A stretch of 64,000 nt of DNA from Apiospora phragmitis. Its lineage: Eukaryota; Ascomycota; Sordariomycetes; Amphisphaeriales; Apiosporaceae. The notes beneath the pieces are model-generated. The model saw only the letters and a program-made list of their open reading frames with translations. It ran no database searches and was not told the DNA's origin. The stretch is taken from assembly GCA_038363925.1 (NCBI GenBank), contig JAQQWL010000003.1, forward strand, positions 2,604,001 through 2,668,000, read 5' to 3'. The position numbers and the translations under genes are program-made. Of the stretch, positions 1-11,405 are shown piece after piece (the first letter of the stretch is position 1; the number at the start of each line of letters is the position of its first letter).

Positions 1-1258
1 TCGGTAATGACCGTGGATACAAGCAGACGATTCAGCGACAAGCTACTGGTGTTAGTGTGGATAGGATTACGGGTTACTGTTTAGCTTACAACAAAGCCTT
101 TAGATCCTCGAGGCCATCGTGCGAGTCTGTTCGGGAGAACTTTGCGGTAGATGTCCGTCTTCTTTGTCTCGAAGAAACAACGGACCGGTAGCATACTAGA
201 ATGAGCTATCTCAGCAAACTTCTGAACCCTCTGAATAAACTTGGCTATGATGCTGTTGGAGATCCTGGATCAGTTTGTCGGATGCATCTTCACCCATGAT
301 CCCTTTAACCGTCACCAGCCACGATGCTGGCTGCGCTGCGTCCGTTCCCGCGAACGGCGTGGCGAGGAACACGGCGCCAACCGTGGCGAGAAGCACCCCA
401 CGGTAAGGACTGCCTTCCTGGGCCGCCCGGCAAATAGCCTACCGAAGTCAGCTGATACGATACTCGTCGTCGACGTAAGGTGCCTCACCTCTGCGAGGAC
501 GAGGCCGCCAAAGCAGGATGCCACGAAGATCAGGGGACGGGCTTCGTTGCCCTCGCCGCGTTCGGCTGCCACTTGGCCAAGGAGGTTGTCGGCATGGCCC
601 AGCAAGGTCTGGACAGGCGCATGGTCGAACACTTTGGCGTTCCAGTCGTATGTGTAGATGCGAGCCTCCGGGATGGCCGCCGGAAGCATGTCGCTGTCGC
701 GCAGCCAGTGCACCTGCGTCCCGTTCTTCTCGTACATCCATGTGCGGGGCGACTCGGTGTCGAGGCCGTGGATGGCAATGACGCTGATACAATCAGTCCT
801 GTTTTCATCGGGGCGGAAAGGACGAACTCGAGCGTGGTTGTGTCGGTGGTACCCTCTGCAGGGACGAGCCTGTGGAGGCCCAGCCATCGCTCCGTCGGCG
901 GTGCTGCGACCGTGTCAGCTGTCAGCAGGTTGGCGCTTGCGACGTCACGAATGAGTAACGTACCGCGGGGTGGCATAGTGGGGTCAGAGCACCTCTTCTC
1001 GAAGTTTTTGGATAGCGACAGTCGAGCGACGATCAACTTGCGAATATTTCTGCGATAGGGAAATTCCCATATAAAATGTCTGCTCTCGTCTTCAAGCAAG
1101 TCGAAGTGACTGGGCTTGTGTCGAGAGGGTTGGGGAACAGGGCTGTAGACGTGGAGGGCAGCGACGGTGGCGGCGGCAGCGACAGCTGAACAGCAGAAAA
1201 GCAAGCACAGCAACTGGGCGCATCGCGACGCCACACCCTCGTATCGGGCTGCCCTCAT
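1..1258 (-). CDS. alpha/beta-hydrolase (SERAC1/PGAP1-like) head of a STAND-type fungal protein; left-truncated, one frameshift
   Basis: Four exons can be read: 828-1258, 489-783, 90-438 and 1-42, with introns 784-827, 439-488 and 43-89; the gene runs off the left edge. The ATG at 1258 is followed by a hydrophobic segment (CLLFCCSAVAAAATVAAL, about residues 18-35) that could anchor the protein in a membrane. Exon 2 opens with VIAIHGLDTESPRTW, the lipase-like beta1 strand and oxyanion loop, and reaches the nucleophile elbow VASCFGGLVLAE, with Cys where a Ser is usual. Exon 3 has GAVFLATPFAGTDAA and WLVTVKGIMGEDASD, standard for the fungal family that carries this domain in front of NACHT/NB-ARC and TPR or ankyrin modules. 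The frame breaks near 236-245: upstream reads to LQQHHSQ, while RVQKFAEIAHSSML continues one base out. Exon 4 gives LVAESSACIHGHYR in frame. The enzyme activity is inferred from the family; the Cys in the elbow and the frameshift leave activity uncertain. Confidence 0.75.
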
Positions 1259-1601
1259 GCTCTGAGACGCCGTAGTACGATACGCCGAGCGGCCGAGACA
1301 GTGAACATGGCCAGATCCAATCTACTGTTCGAGTAACCTCATGCTTACTGAACCGCGCTGCATGTTTTATTACAGCCATCTGCGGTGCATGGTCTCGAAG
1401 CTTTGGATCGGTTGGCCAGCTCACCTGAGCACCTGAGGCCGAGATTACTGTTCTATGCCGCTTAACCAATCCTGGGCGGTATGTACAATCTGGCAAGTGC
1501 ATGCATGCTTGGTGGATTACAGCAGGACTATCTATTTTTTACGCATATTCCTAATTACAGGCAGTGAAACGCCCCCCAATCGGATAATTTATCAACCTGT
1601 T

Positions 1602-1655
1602 GGGAAAGAGCTGGGACTAGACCGGTTAGCAAGGCTTCCCACTGGGCTGTGTGGA
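1602..1655 (+). pseudogene. relic of the DUF6601 gene N-terminal part
   Basis: Read on the + strand this stretch gives GKELGLDRLARL, which matches EKELGLGRLAKL of the intact DUF6601 gene on the opposite strand at about 3215-3265. At DNA level the two share most positions over roughly 50 bases, with several G/A and C/T differences. Nothing else of the gene can be followed on either side, so this is a small decayed, inverted copy. The rest of 1259-2420 shows no other recognisable gene. Confidence 0.5.
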
Positions 1656-2420
1656 CTGAAATCGTCTCGGAAAGTCTTTTGATGAGCTGAAGCTGAAGCT
1701 GATGCGTGGGTCAGTCTGCCAGGTGGGCTCTGACGACTGGAAGGTTCAGGCAGTTTAGTGGCGACCAGACGAGAACAGATCACCAGCAGTGCACTCAATG
1801 GGGCTGCTGGATGGATGTTTGCCCCAAGGTAGTTGGTTCATGGTGTGTGTCCATGAATGCGACTCGTTCATAGCCCCCAACAGCCCCATCTTGGCTGACT
1901 TCTAGTGAGCAGATTTAGCACAGCGAACCGAGCCTTACCGCCTTGTCGAGCATGCAAGCCCTGCAGTAGTCTTATATTTGAGTCTTCCAATAGTGTGCTC
2001 CCGCTGATAAAAAAGAAGGCTTGGTCGTACCCTGTCTTTGCAAACCCATGTAGTCATCGTTGGCGGCCCTGCTATACCGCTGTGAAAGCCTAGCCAGTCC
2101 TTGCAAATATACAGTAGCCGTAGGTTAGCCGCTTGGCTTCATGATACGCCACAGCAAGTCCAAACTCCTTGCTCTACTTCTCCAGGGTGCATAGGTTGAA
2201 CGTGTCCTTATCCAATCTTACAATTACGGGTGCTGCGAAGACTAATAACACATAGGCATGCCTACCGTGCGGGATGGGGTTATTGCGGGCTGATTAACAC
2301 CTTTGTATAATGATGTGGTAGCGCACAAGGCTGGCACTGGCGACCTTTACCGGTAGCATCTAGCGGTACATATTGAAGACTAGCCTAGCTAGAAGTGAGA
2401 ACTACGGATACATGTCTGCA

Positions 2421-3485
2421 CTAAACGTTATTTACACCTGTTATGTGGGAAAGCCTACGATTTCGGAATCTCATTGCCAGTGCCCAGTTTGACAAAAATG
2501 TAATGAGAAATACGACCAAAATAAGACCTATCGCGATCAGAGGGCCCAGAATCGAGAAGATGGTGAAGCCATACGACGCCGATTGGAAGGCTTCATTCTC
2601 AGTAAGAGCTGTAGTAGCAAGGCCAACTTGCATAGCTGTGAGTACCACCGCAATGTACACCGTGGCCGAGGCCAGCCATGTGAAGTTATCGCGAAAGAAG
2701 TTTCCGTAGCGATCCCAGGGCGGCATGTACAGACGCAGTGCGAAGCCGGAGGTTAGCAACTGCAGCTTGTTCAATCGGCTGAGGCGCAGTTCTCCGAAGT
2801 GGAAGCGCTTATCGATGTGGTCGTAGATGCACTCTGGACCAAGTTCGGCGACAAAGCGTCTCCAGTCAGCCCATGCGACTTCCTCCGGCAGAAGATGTTT
2901 CTCCTTCGCAAGCAGAAAGTCGCTTTCGTGGCAGATCAGCGCGGCATACGAGAACAGAAAGCCCAGCGCCGACTTCCAGAGCCTCGGGTGGTGGCAGGGT
3001 GTCGTGATGGATTGGGAACAGTTGTGGCCGTGGCAAACGAGATGCCGGCTCCAGAAGTGGGGTTCGAGCAGAAAGCGCGGCATAGGCTTCAGGTAAATGC
3101 GCCCTGTCGTCCAGACTAGATGGAGGTCCATCTGCTCCGCCACAACGATCTCCCGACCGAGCAGCCGTTGGTAGTGCAGCGGGCGGGGCGGTATGGGGCG
3201 ACCTGCGACCCAGAGCCGCGAAGAAAGTTTCGCTAGCCGGCCTAGCCCCAGCTCTTTCTCCAGATAGGTGGAGTCCTCCGGTTTTGGGGGCGCGAGGTCG
3301 GCGTCGTCGGGTCCGATCCGGTACAAAGCGGGTAGGAGCGCTTCGAGTTCGGCCGGCGTCGATGCGTCCTCGAGAAGTCGGGTTTGGAAGGGGACGAGCT
3401 GGTTGGCGTTCAGTTAGCCAGATCCGCGCAATTGCGTAGTGAGGAATAGTACCTTGGGTCTGTGTTCCTCCACGGCTGCGTCCAT
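2421..3485 (-). CDS. DUF6601-type fungal membrane protein, intact, 336 residues
   Basis: The long exon (2421-3398) has no ATG at its 5' end. A 33-base first exon (3453-3485, ATG GAC GCA GCC) joins through a 54-base intron (3399-3452) that starts GTACTA and has GGCTAACTG before CCAACCAG; the join is phase 0 and yields LVPFQTRLLEDASTP next. The body carries the signatures I associate with this widespread ascomycete family: YLEKELGLGRLAKL, GRPIPPRPLHYQ, GREIVVAEQMDLHLVW, FLLEPHFW, SHESDFLLAKEKHLLPEE-like and RDNFTWLASATVYIAVVL. Two predicted membrane helices lie near the C terminus (LASATVYIAVVLTAMQVGL and FSILGPLIAIGLILVVFLI). The biochemical role is unknown. No frameshift or RIP-type stop is present, so this copy looks functional. 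A decayed inverted fragment lies about 1 kb away. Confidence 0.85.
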
Positions 3486-5612
3486 TTCCTCAGTACCTTG
3501 TCCGTCTCGCGGCGGCCAACACCGTATTATACGTATATTCAGCAACTCGGAAAGATGATAACACTGGGCGATGCGAGAGCGGAGCGACCGGTCCTCATGT
3601 CGGGTCGTAGAGCGGATTATTTAGCACCATCAAAGCGCCAGCCCACTAAGCATCGGCATGACAAGGTTGGGTAGGGCCTGCCGAAATTGCGAGGCGCAGC
3701 GTACGGCAGCGTCCGCCACTGCCTACAACAAGGTTGATTGGGTCGCACCCCAGCCTGCGCCATAAACCCTCAAAAAACTGGGCGGGCAGTTTATTCCACG
3801 GCCAGCAAGCCCTGGAACCCGCCGTAACAAGGGCAAGAGCGCGATCGCGAGGTTCCGAGACAATGGTCTGCTTTAAAGCATGGCACCCTGCTTCTTATAT
3901 AGCCCATGTCCCCTCCCCCGATTCTTTCCGATCACTGGCAGCGGAACACGGAAAATACATTGTATAAATTCAACGGTCCGCTCTCATTGGCATGTTGCTT
4001 CCACGCTACTCTGGCCCAAGCTGCCCCATGGCTAGAGAAGGATGTGAGAGAGGCCTTCACAGCAAAGAGCTTTATAATAAGGAACGGACATTGTTATGAG
4101 CTGCATCTTCTATTGAAATGGACGTTATTCGGAATCCAGGTACTTGCAGACCTTAATAGTAAGCTGCCTAAACGAAATGCTGGTCGTTGATTGATATACG
4201 CCTGCCTTGAGTAGTGCTGTGGGGTGTCACAGCGTCATAGCGGATGGCTTTGTTAGAGCTCAGTCGAAGGTACAGCTGCTGCGCTCGCAGCATACCGTGC
4301 CTACGGTTTGACTTGTTCAGCGCATAGCCAGCAAGGTGCGGAGGACAAGCCAGAGAGAACTTCTGATAGCGACCGGCGCAGCGCCTAGCCTCTACAGGCG
4401 GCCAATTGGAGCCTTCTGGTGATATGCCCAGTGAGCCGACGCACAGGGCTTCGTCCCGCTGAATAGTGCAGCGGGCTGGCGCATAACGCGCTAACCCCGC
4501 TGAAGAAGCTTCGACGCCCCCCAGCATCCCCATCCCGACCCTCTCGAGACCTTTACGTGAGAAGAGCTGCCGCATCTTGCCCTGTAGTGTAGTGGATCGA
4601 AAGATGTTCACGCTAATCAGTCGCCGCATTGGAGCAGCGGACGGAGGACAATGGATCGGTAATCTCGTAATTTCCAAGTGTTGAGTCCCTCTGAAAGTTG
4701 TATTGTCAGTCAGACAGCCTGATGGCAGTTTCAGCTGCAAACCTGCACGTGACCACTTGTCGGCAACGAGTCTTGCGCGACCTGGGCTATAATCTACATA
4801 ACTATCAACGTGTAAGCATGCCACACCATAAGGCGGTGCTACGGTTTTGAGATAACGATTCGTTATGTGACGTTACGTTTGACTATCCTTGGTTTACTGT
4901 AGGGATCGAGCATGTCCAGTCCTATTTGTGCATGCATTGGATGCGTTTGGGAGTGAATTTCGACACCAACATGGCGGGTGCAGCGTGCTGCACAAGGTAG
5001 CCTAGGGCCCGAAACGAGAGAGCGACCAACAAAAGCTCACCTCAACGCAGCGGCTGGCCGTCAGCTCGATCTACGATCGGATCAGGAATCTCCACTAACG
5101 CGTCTACGGCGCGTTTCCTACAGTGCCTGCCATCTTCGCACAACGGACAGTACAGCAGACGTTTAGCGCGTTGGTACCTCTCGGAGTGACACGATCGACC
5201 GCTACGGATCACCATGCCGGCTGCTAGATCACTGTCCTCCAGTCGCGCCGTGATCCTACGACGCGTCAATAGGAGCGAGTAGTGGAGCAGCCAGGGAAGC
5301 ATGCAGGGTTGTCTGGCTGTAGAGCGATCAACACATCGCTTATAGAGATGGGCTGCACTCGGCGGAGTCCATGCCGCCATTTTTGAGTGCCTTGGCGATC
5401 TGTCGCATAAGCCTAGCTATTGCGTACCTCGCCCCATTAGCTAGGAACCGGTCGGCGCGTGGACGAGCACGGTCATATGACAGAACACTGCCCTCCCGCT
5501 GGCAGTGGTCTTACCAGATTCACTCCCCATCCGCCCTGTTCGATGGCTGCGCCTTACCCAGTAGGCACCCACTCTCCTGTCTCCAGGCCTGAAGTGAACT
5601 CCAAGCACCACC
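3486..5612. other. intergenic stretch, no gene recognised
   Basis: Several open frames occur here, the longest at 4168-4824 on the - strand (218 codons), but none shows a domain, intron signals or codon pattern that I recognise. The presumed divergent upstream region of the DUF6601 gene lies at 3486-3600. Confidence 0.4.
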
Positions 5613-5792
5613 ATGCGTCTTCTGCAGCGCCAATCCGATGGCAGCTTTTGCCTGACTAGGGATTTTGTCGACACCATCCCGCCGTACACCATCCTCTCGC
5701 ATACGTGGGGTAACGATGTGTGCCTCTTGTGCCCAGATTTGGACTCCTTTGACGTGGATTGTACTAGCGCCTCGAGACTGATAGCTTCCTAA
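5613..5792 (+). pseudogene. truncated HET (heterokaryon incompatibility) domain start
   Basis: The 59-codon frame starts MRLLQRQSDGSFCLT and continues RDFVDTIPPYTILSHTWG, the hallmark first strand and SHTWG motif of HET-domain proteins, which normally begin at exactly this kind of Met. The family then continues for more than 150 residues (E(V/I)TF..., then the R-rich and YCLMGIF motifs). Here the frame ends at TAA after about 20 residues of unrelated sequence, and I see no continuation in any frame downstream. It is best read as the surviving 5' end of a HET gene. HET proteins mediate allorecognition cell death in filamentous fungi; this fragment should not. Confidence 0.65.
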
Positions 5793-7111
5793 CCCACGTC
5801 CAGAGTCACCTTACTGAGCTGTGACCCGTATGCCAGATTTAAGAAGCTCCATGCCACAAGACTTGTGTCGGCAAGTCCTCGTCGTTCTCCTCGAGGGCGC
5901 ATGGCGGCACGCATCAATTGCATTGCAGGAGATCGGATCTTGCATATCGGCCAAACCATCGTCGTGCTGCAAGGTCAAGAGTGAAGTCAACGCGCGCTGA
6001 GATAGCTTCTCCTGCCCCTCTCGTAGCGATAGGTTCTTGTACCGACCAGGCACGTTGCAGGGTTGGCGGCCATGGGGCGGGGTCGCGAACTTTCTCCCGC
6101 TAATGATAATGCGTTCTAGGGGACTTGGCCCCCTAATCCGCGCTAGTGTGCCGTAGCTGTTCTTCAGTCTCTGCATCCATATAGTAGGGCCAGCAGGTTT
6201 GCGGACAAGTACGGGAGCTAAGCTAGGAAACAGGACGCGAGAATCTTCAAGCCCTTGACGGTTGAGCGGCGGCATCCCCAGCAGATCCCACATCGCGAGG
6301 ACTAGTTGATAGCGTCAGGTATCACTGTGTGTCAGTCACTTTTCAACGACTACACCTTGAGGTGCGAAGGCAAGCGTGTCGACATAGCTTAATTAGCATG
6401 AGATCCGAAACTGAACGTAGAGCATGCGGTTAGGCTACAGGAACGGGTAGGTGCATGTCAGAAGGGCAGCATTGAAGATTCGGGTACAGTGAGCGCATGC
6501 TGTTCTCTGAGCACTTATCAATACTTGGGAGTACTACCAGGTGGCCAGGGCTAGAAGTTCTTGACGGACACTGCAACTCTTTCACACTCTCACAGCACCG
6601 CTTCTAACCATCGCGTGGACATCGGGAAGGTGCAATTACGGTATGAAAAAGCGGGTTGAAGCTTGGGGTGTGGAAATATACAAGCAGTGGTATCGGTCAT
6701 GCGAGTCACTGGGAGTTTAGGCATGGTAAGATTGAGTGCTGAGCTCCCGATCTCTAGGTATTGCTACGTCAAGTATTTTCCTAGTAGATCGCAGCCGGCC
6801 TCATACCCCTGAGATATGAGTAATCAATGGAAATCACCAATCTCTTGGTGTAGATCCTGTTAGTGCTGACCAGCATTTGATCTTTCCAACGGAAGTAATG
6901 AGTTCATTGTGCATTCTTTGGCAGTCATGACATGTCTGTAACTATTGGTGGTTCGCATCATTCTTCCTTGATAAGGGTGGAAATCCAAAGACGTGTAGCT
7001 TTAGCAAGAACATTTATATTTTGCTTGATATCAGGTCTAGTAGTTGCTGATGTGACTGAAAGGCAAAACATTTCAAACATAGCCACCAGCAACGACCAAA
7101 GAGATCCAGCT
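5793..7111. other. intergenic stretch with one small shared relic
   Basis: No complete gene is recognised. At 5959-6000 the + strand encodes SSCCKVKSEVNAR followed by a stop, which resembles a stretch at 14865-14911 read on the - strand. The remainder holds only short frames. The part next to 7111 is presumably the promoter of the acetyltransferase gene. Confidence 0.35.
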
Positions 7112-7902
7112 ATGTTCAGCCAAGCGTCAAAGAGTCGTCGTGCAGAGATAGAGTTTGAGGCTGGGAACGACGCACACCGCGCGGCTAGACATCGATGTGC
7201 AAGCGCTTGCCATGACTTCAACAAGTTGGACGAGGATTCCATACCCTCGTTGAGAGTTCGAGCATGGCTCAGGTGGGGCGCAAGGCAAGTCAAACTCCGC
7301 CATTGAGTCGTGCTAATCTGTGAATGTTCTAGCATTGTTGACCCATCTGGCTTGATGCGCAACATGACGCCCGATGCGGCAGTGACCAGCGAAATAGCAT
7401 TTCAGGATCCTTCCATCAAGCCTAGCGCACCGCTGGTCAAGCCGCCGATCTACATAGATTACGGCCTCCGCGTCTACATAGCCGCAACTGCATTCATCAA
7501 CAGGAACTGCACAATTCTGGACACTCCCGTCGCTGATGTGCGCATTGGGGAGCATTGCAACATAGGGCCGAATGTCGGCATATATGGCGTCGGCCATCCT
7601 TTGACTGTTGAACAGAACCTCAAACGTAAAAGCTTGGGAAGCTCAGTAGCCATTGGAGACTGTGTATGGATTGGCGGCGGTTGTATCATCATGTAAGCAG
7701 AACGGAAACATTATTTAAAGTGGATTTGGTCTAATGAAGAAATAGGCCAGGGGTGACTGTCGGCAACCATGCGGTTATTGGCGCAGGCTCGGTGGTTACC
7801 CACGATGTCCCTGCTTACACCTTCGCGTATGGCAACCCAGCTGCTGTCGTTAGATCCTTGGGTAAATTCGAGGTGACAGATGAAGCCGAGGCTGTTATGT
7901 AA
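7112..7902 (+). CDS. maltose/NodL-type O-acetyltransferase (left-handed beta-helix), 225 residues, intact
   Basis: Exons are 7112-7272, 7333-7692 and 7746-7902; introns of 60 and 53 bases start GTGGGG and GTAAGC and carry TGCTAATCT and TCTAATG branch sites. The start at 7112 ([10 protein letters not shown]) is a choice; an in-frame ATG at 6932 would add 60 residues with no family support. The N-terminal mac domain is seen in [13 protein letters not shown]. The catalytic part has [32 protein letters not shown] (with the general-base His), [14 protein letters not shown], then across the second intron [20 protein letters not shown] and [12 protein letters not shown], the C-terminal coenzyme A binding turns. 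Known relatives are trimers that transfer acetyl from acetyl-CoA to a sugar hydroxyl in the cytosol; the substrate here is not predictable. No frameshift is present. Confidence 0.85.
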
Positions 7903-8697
7903 CAAACGGCGTGAACTGGGAGGAGTGGAACCTTGAAATGCGAGTGCGTGTATTTCTACTTTAAAAGATATATGCAACACGAGGAAAGAATTGCGGCCGT
8001 CAATGCCCGTAATGTTCAGCCTCCGATGTCCACCAAGGTCAAGAGTGAATCTAGGCCTCCATCTCATATACACTAGCATATCTCAAATGCACTAGCCACA
8101 GGCTCGCGTTTGGACTCCTTCTTTGACGAGTTCGCGGAAGTGCATTGACTTATATTGCAATAATCATCTGTGTTAGTAGTGGCGGTGATCATGAGAATAT
8201 AGTTCGTTCTTGATACCAATTTCATACCTAAAGTCAATTCTCTCCATCCCGGTAGTAACAGACACCACTTCAAGTACTCATCTAAGGTTACTAGCTTCGA
8301 CGTTACACCAAACTGATTCGTGTGGCTTATCGCTTATCTAGATCTTATCGGTTAGACCCGACTTATGGATTGCATTCTCGCTTATTGGTCTTAGGCAGCA
8401 AGACGCTATGACCACGCCCAGCCCCCATCTAGCCAGCTCGAGAACCCCCTCAGATTCTCTTTCTCTTCCTCTTTCCAATTCTCTTTGACGCTCCACTCCT
8501 TCTTTCCGTTCCCCATTCAATCCTCCTTCCCCGGACTTGGTTTTTAGTTGATCCACATGAGACCCTTAGTCGACATCTATCATTATCATCGTCGCTAGCG
8601 CCTGCAGCCGCCCACGTTTGTGTCATTGTCGACTGAACCACCCATTCCCGCCCCGCAACGTCGCACGCCTAACCCGTCGGTTGTTCTTGAGGCTCAA
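7903..8697. other. spacer with a small gene relic and a pyrimidine-rich tract
   Basis: Apart from the relic at 8102-8143 this interval has no recognisable gene. At 8441-8536 the + strand is strongly C/T-rich with a purine-rich complement, as is common just upstream of fungal transcription starts; it precedes the 9177 gene and could be its core promoter or 5' leader. Confidence 0.35.
8102..8143 (-). pseudogene. relic of the 3' end of the 109-residue gene at 15648-16044
   Basis: Read on the - strand this gives TSANSSKKESKRE, against TSAKSSKNSKRE at the C terminus of the gene at 15648-16044. The DNA matches almost base for base except for one in-frame codon insertion and a few substitutions. 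The similarity fades on both sides. It shows that this small gene was once duplicated within the window. Confidence 0.45.
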
Positions 8698-8953
8698 TGT
8701 GGCCTGTTATTTCCGACTGAGGCCGCCGTCGACCCTGACTTCTACCCTTGGCGTACGCCCCAAGGAAGGACCAGGGCCTCAGTGTTTGGAGTACGCGTTG
8801 CATTCAGTTTTCAAGGACGCCGCACGACGAAACCGCTGGCTCTGTCCAAGGCTTAGTGTGGCCTGTTATTTCCGACTGAGGCCGCCGTCGACCCTGACTT
8901 CTACCCTTGGCGTACGCCCCAAGGAAGGACCAGGGCCTCAGTGTTTGGAGTAC
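8698..8953 (+). repeat. two-copy tandem repeat, 159-base period
   Basis: A block of about 97 bases starting TGTGGCCTGTTATTTCCGAC and ending GTTTGGAGTAC occurs at 8698-8794 and, essentially identical, at 8857-8953. The bases between copies still show partial similarity, so the unit is 159 bases. The period is a multiple of three and one frame is shared by both copies (CGLLFPTEAAVDPDFYPW in each), but that frame is closed by TAG at 8854-8856 between copies. It lies just upstream of the 9177 gene, in its leader or an unrecognised first exon. Confidence 0.85.
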
Positions 8954-9176
8954 ACGCTACACTTGGTTCCCGGAGTGGGCTCGGCGGCCAGCCCGTGACG
9001 GCAACGGACTCCCGAGTCAAGGCTGCTCCGGTACAAAGCCTGGGCGGGTGGGATCTCTCTTGTCTAACCTTGAGGGGGGCAGAGTTTTTATCCATGCTAT
9101 GCTCTTCCTTGCCCTTTCCGGCTCCTCTGCTAACGTTTTCCCCGCCCAGGTTTCTTTCGAAAGTTCGGCCGATTCC

Positions 9177-10507
9177 ATGGCGGAGCCACCGTCTTTGGAG
9201 CCACCGCCTCTTCGGGAGGCCGAGGCAAGCGACAACCCGCCCAACCTGGCCGACCCTTCCGACGAAGCGATTCACAATCAAGAAACCTTCGTGGGAAAAG
9301 CTGCGGTGAAAGTCTCATGGGCTGCTTCTACGTCCACTCCGATTTCCACCTCTTCATTCATTCCCACATCCCCATCTAGGTCTTCATCTACCCACAACAC
9401 CACGTCCTCGCAGGATGCTACTCTGTACCTTCGATATGAGCCAGTCAAGTCCGAAGCCTACTTAGCTCTTCGCTTTCCCAGAATTGTTCTCGAGGAGAAA
9501 AACAAAAACCGATCCCACGCCTTTTTCGTTTTCTTTGCGCCTGAGGATATAGTCAGCCTCGTGTTTTGTGACAGTGGCACCTCGTACCACCTGGACGTCC
9601 GACTGCGCCAACCGCCTGGTCTTGTTGGCCCTGACTGCCCATGGACGGGCAGGGATGGGTCTGAAGTCGACTTGGAGCGAATACGGACCCTGGGCCTCGA
9701 GGTCGCTGCATGCACTATCTCAGTGCTCAGCCAAGGATGCCAAAAAGCGCAGCTTGAGCTTTTTTGCATGGCGGTTTCAAAAGGGTTAAGATCCATCAAG
9801 CGTTACTACAACATACGAAGTCTATATGGCGGCAAGGGCGGCCGTCGGTGTGGACCTCCCCAGGCATCACGCCCACCTGCGTACTCGCAAGTGCTGGACG
9901 TAGGCGCAGATGGCAGCCAAAGGGACAAGGCGGAGGCGACGGCTCTCGACAGTCCACCGGTATACCGCGCGCCAGCCATGGCCGGCAGCAGCCGAAACGC
10001 CGAAGAGGCGACCGGCAAGCCATGTGAGTTCGCTATCCGCGTGGCGCTTTTGCTCTTGTACTCACTACTGCTGCAGTCAGTCGTCCGCCCAAGCGGTTTC
10101 GGCTTAGCGACACCACAGCTGCAGCGGGGGCAGCAGCTTCTTGTCGCAAGTGCGACGAGGTGGCGCAATCTGTAACTCAAAAGATGGGTGAGATTGTGTC
10201 GCAATTCTCGTATCTGACCGAGACTGTGCGACGTCTAACCGAGCGCATAGACGACCTAGAGTCGAGCATCGCAGCAAAGGCGCAGGCGGTGGATTGGAAG
10301 GGTGAATTCGTTGAGAAGGACGATCTGGTGGAAACCGTCGCGGCCCAAGTGGAGTCGGAAATGGACGGCGTTAGTGACTACTTGGAGGAGAAGCTCAAGG
10401 AGCACCTCGTAGAATACCTCGATAATGAGCTCGAGGAGAAGGAGGCGGAAATCCTGGAAGCCGTGGTAGACAAGATATGTTCCGCTAGAGTACGTTTACA
10501 TATGTAG
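9177..10507 (+). CDS. conserved fungal protein of unknown function with a C-terminal coiled coil, 425 residues
   Basis: Exon 1 is 9177-10023 and exon 2 is 10077-10507; the 53-base intron starts GTGAGT and ends CTGCTGCAG. The frame is open upstream to 8907, and a CCCGCCCAG acceptor-like site at about 9141-9149 suggests an upstream intron, so the start (MAEPPSLEPPP) is provisional. After a Ser/Thr-rich linker comes the conserved core: YLALRFPRIVLEEKNKNRS, HAFFVFFAPEDI, VRLRQPPGLVGPD, ISVLSQGCQKAQLE and a Pro-rich SRPPAYSQVL. Exon 2 starts with the basic patch SRPPKRFRLSD and CRKCDEVAQ, then a long acidic heptad-like helix (VRRLTERIDDLE to LEEKEAEILEAVVDKI). An alternative splice at 10494 (AGA|GTACGT) to GCTCAG would end the protein VATS instead of VRLHM. 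I recall this layout from other ascomycetes but know no function. The basic patch and coiled coil would fit a nuclear, multimeric protein; this is inference. Confidence 0.65.
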
Positions 10508-11405
10508 TACACAATACACTACACGCTCAGGTTGCTACTTCTTAAGAAGCCAGTGTTGTTGCTGGAAATCTCCCAGGCAGCTGGATCGAAGGCAGGCTGA
10601 TGTTCACAATGACAGAACCGGATGAGGCTGAGAAATATGTTTCCTAGTTAGCCCGTGCGGCGCATCACTTGGCCCGCCCCACCATATGCACTGGCACCAA
10701 TTCTACGCTGCCATTTCACATCGGTCTTGCAAATATTGGCTTAAAACAAGTACCAAGCGCGTCATCTTTCTAATATAACAATGGTATCAAGGATATGAGA
10801 GACTTGCTCATCGCGGAGTAGATTTTACGAAAGCCAAGTAGTCATCTCGCCACCACACTCTTTCCTCCGTCCTCCGACAACCTCGCCCTAATCCTCACCT
10901 TGAGACACGCCCGATCCAGTGTCGAACCCTGTTCACAATCGTCGCCTTTGCTGCCGATACCCACTGCTGCGCTCGGGGCGAAGGCAAGCGCTTCGCCGTC
11001 TTCAGACCAACAATCTCCCCGAACAGCTTCCCACGGTTCGAAAGCATTTGGTCAAAGATGGTCTCTTGCGACAGCCCATGCTTGGCTCTGAACCGGAAGT
11101 GCCACATGCGCTTGGAGGGCGCGCAACCACGCTGGCGAAGATCGATGAATGGTAGTGACGGAGCACAGATCCAGCAGAGCCAACAAGGTTGTCAGCTCTT
11201 AAGTCGCTACAACGATACGCGCCTCAACGTGCCTCGAGAGTGGGCGAAATGGTTTTCCGGCATATCACAATTAGCATGTGATGGTGGACTTGTCCCACAT
11301 TGTGGAGAACAACGCTACTGCTTCTGGAGCTCAAAGTCCATATTAATTAACTACGCGATTTCAAGTTCTTCGAGTGTATTCAAACTCAACTAGCAAGGCC
11401 AATAG
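10508..11405. other. intergenic stretch, no gene recognised
   Basis: The interval between the 3' end of the 9177 gene and the 3' end of the kinase gene contains several overlapping short frames (10895-11155 on both strands, 11058-11393 on +) without a recognisable domain. Confidence 0.35.
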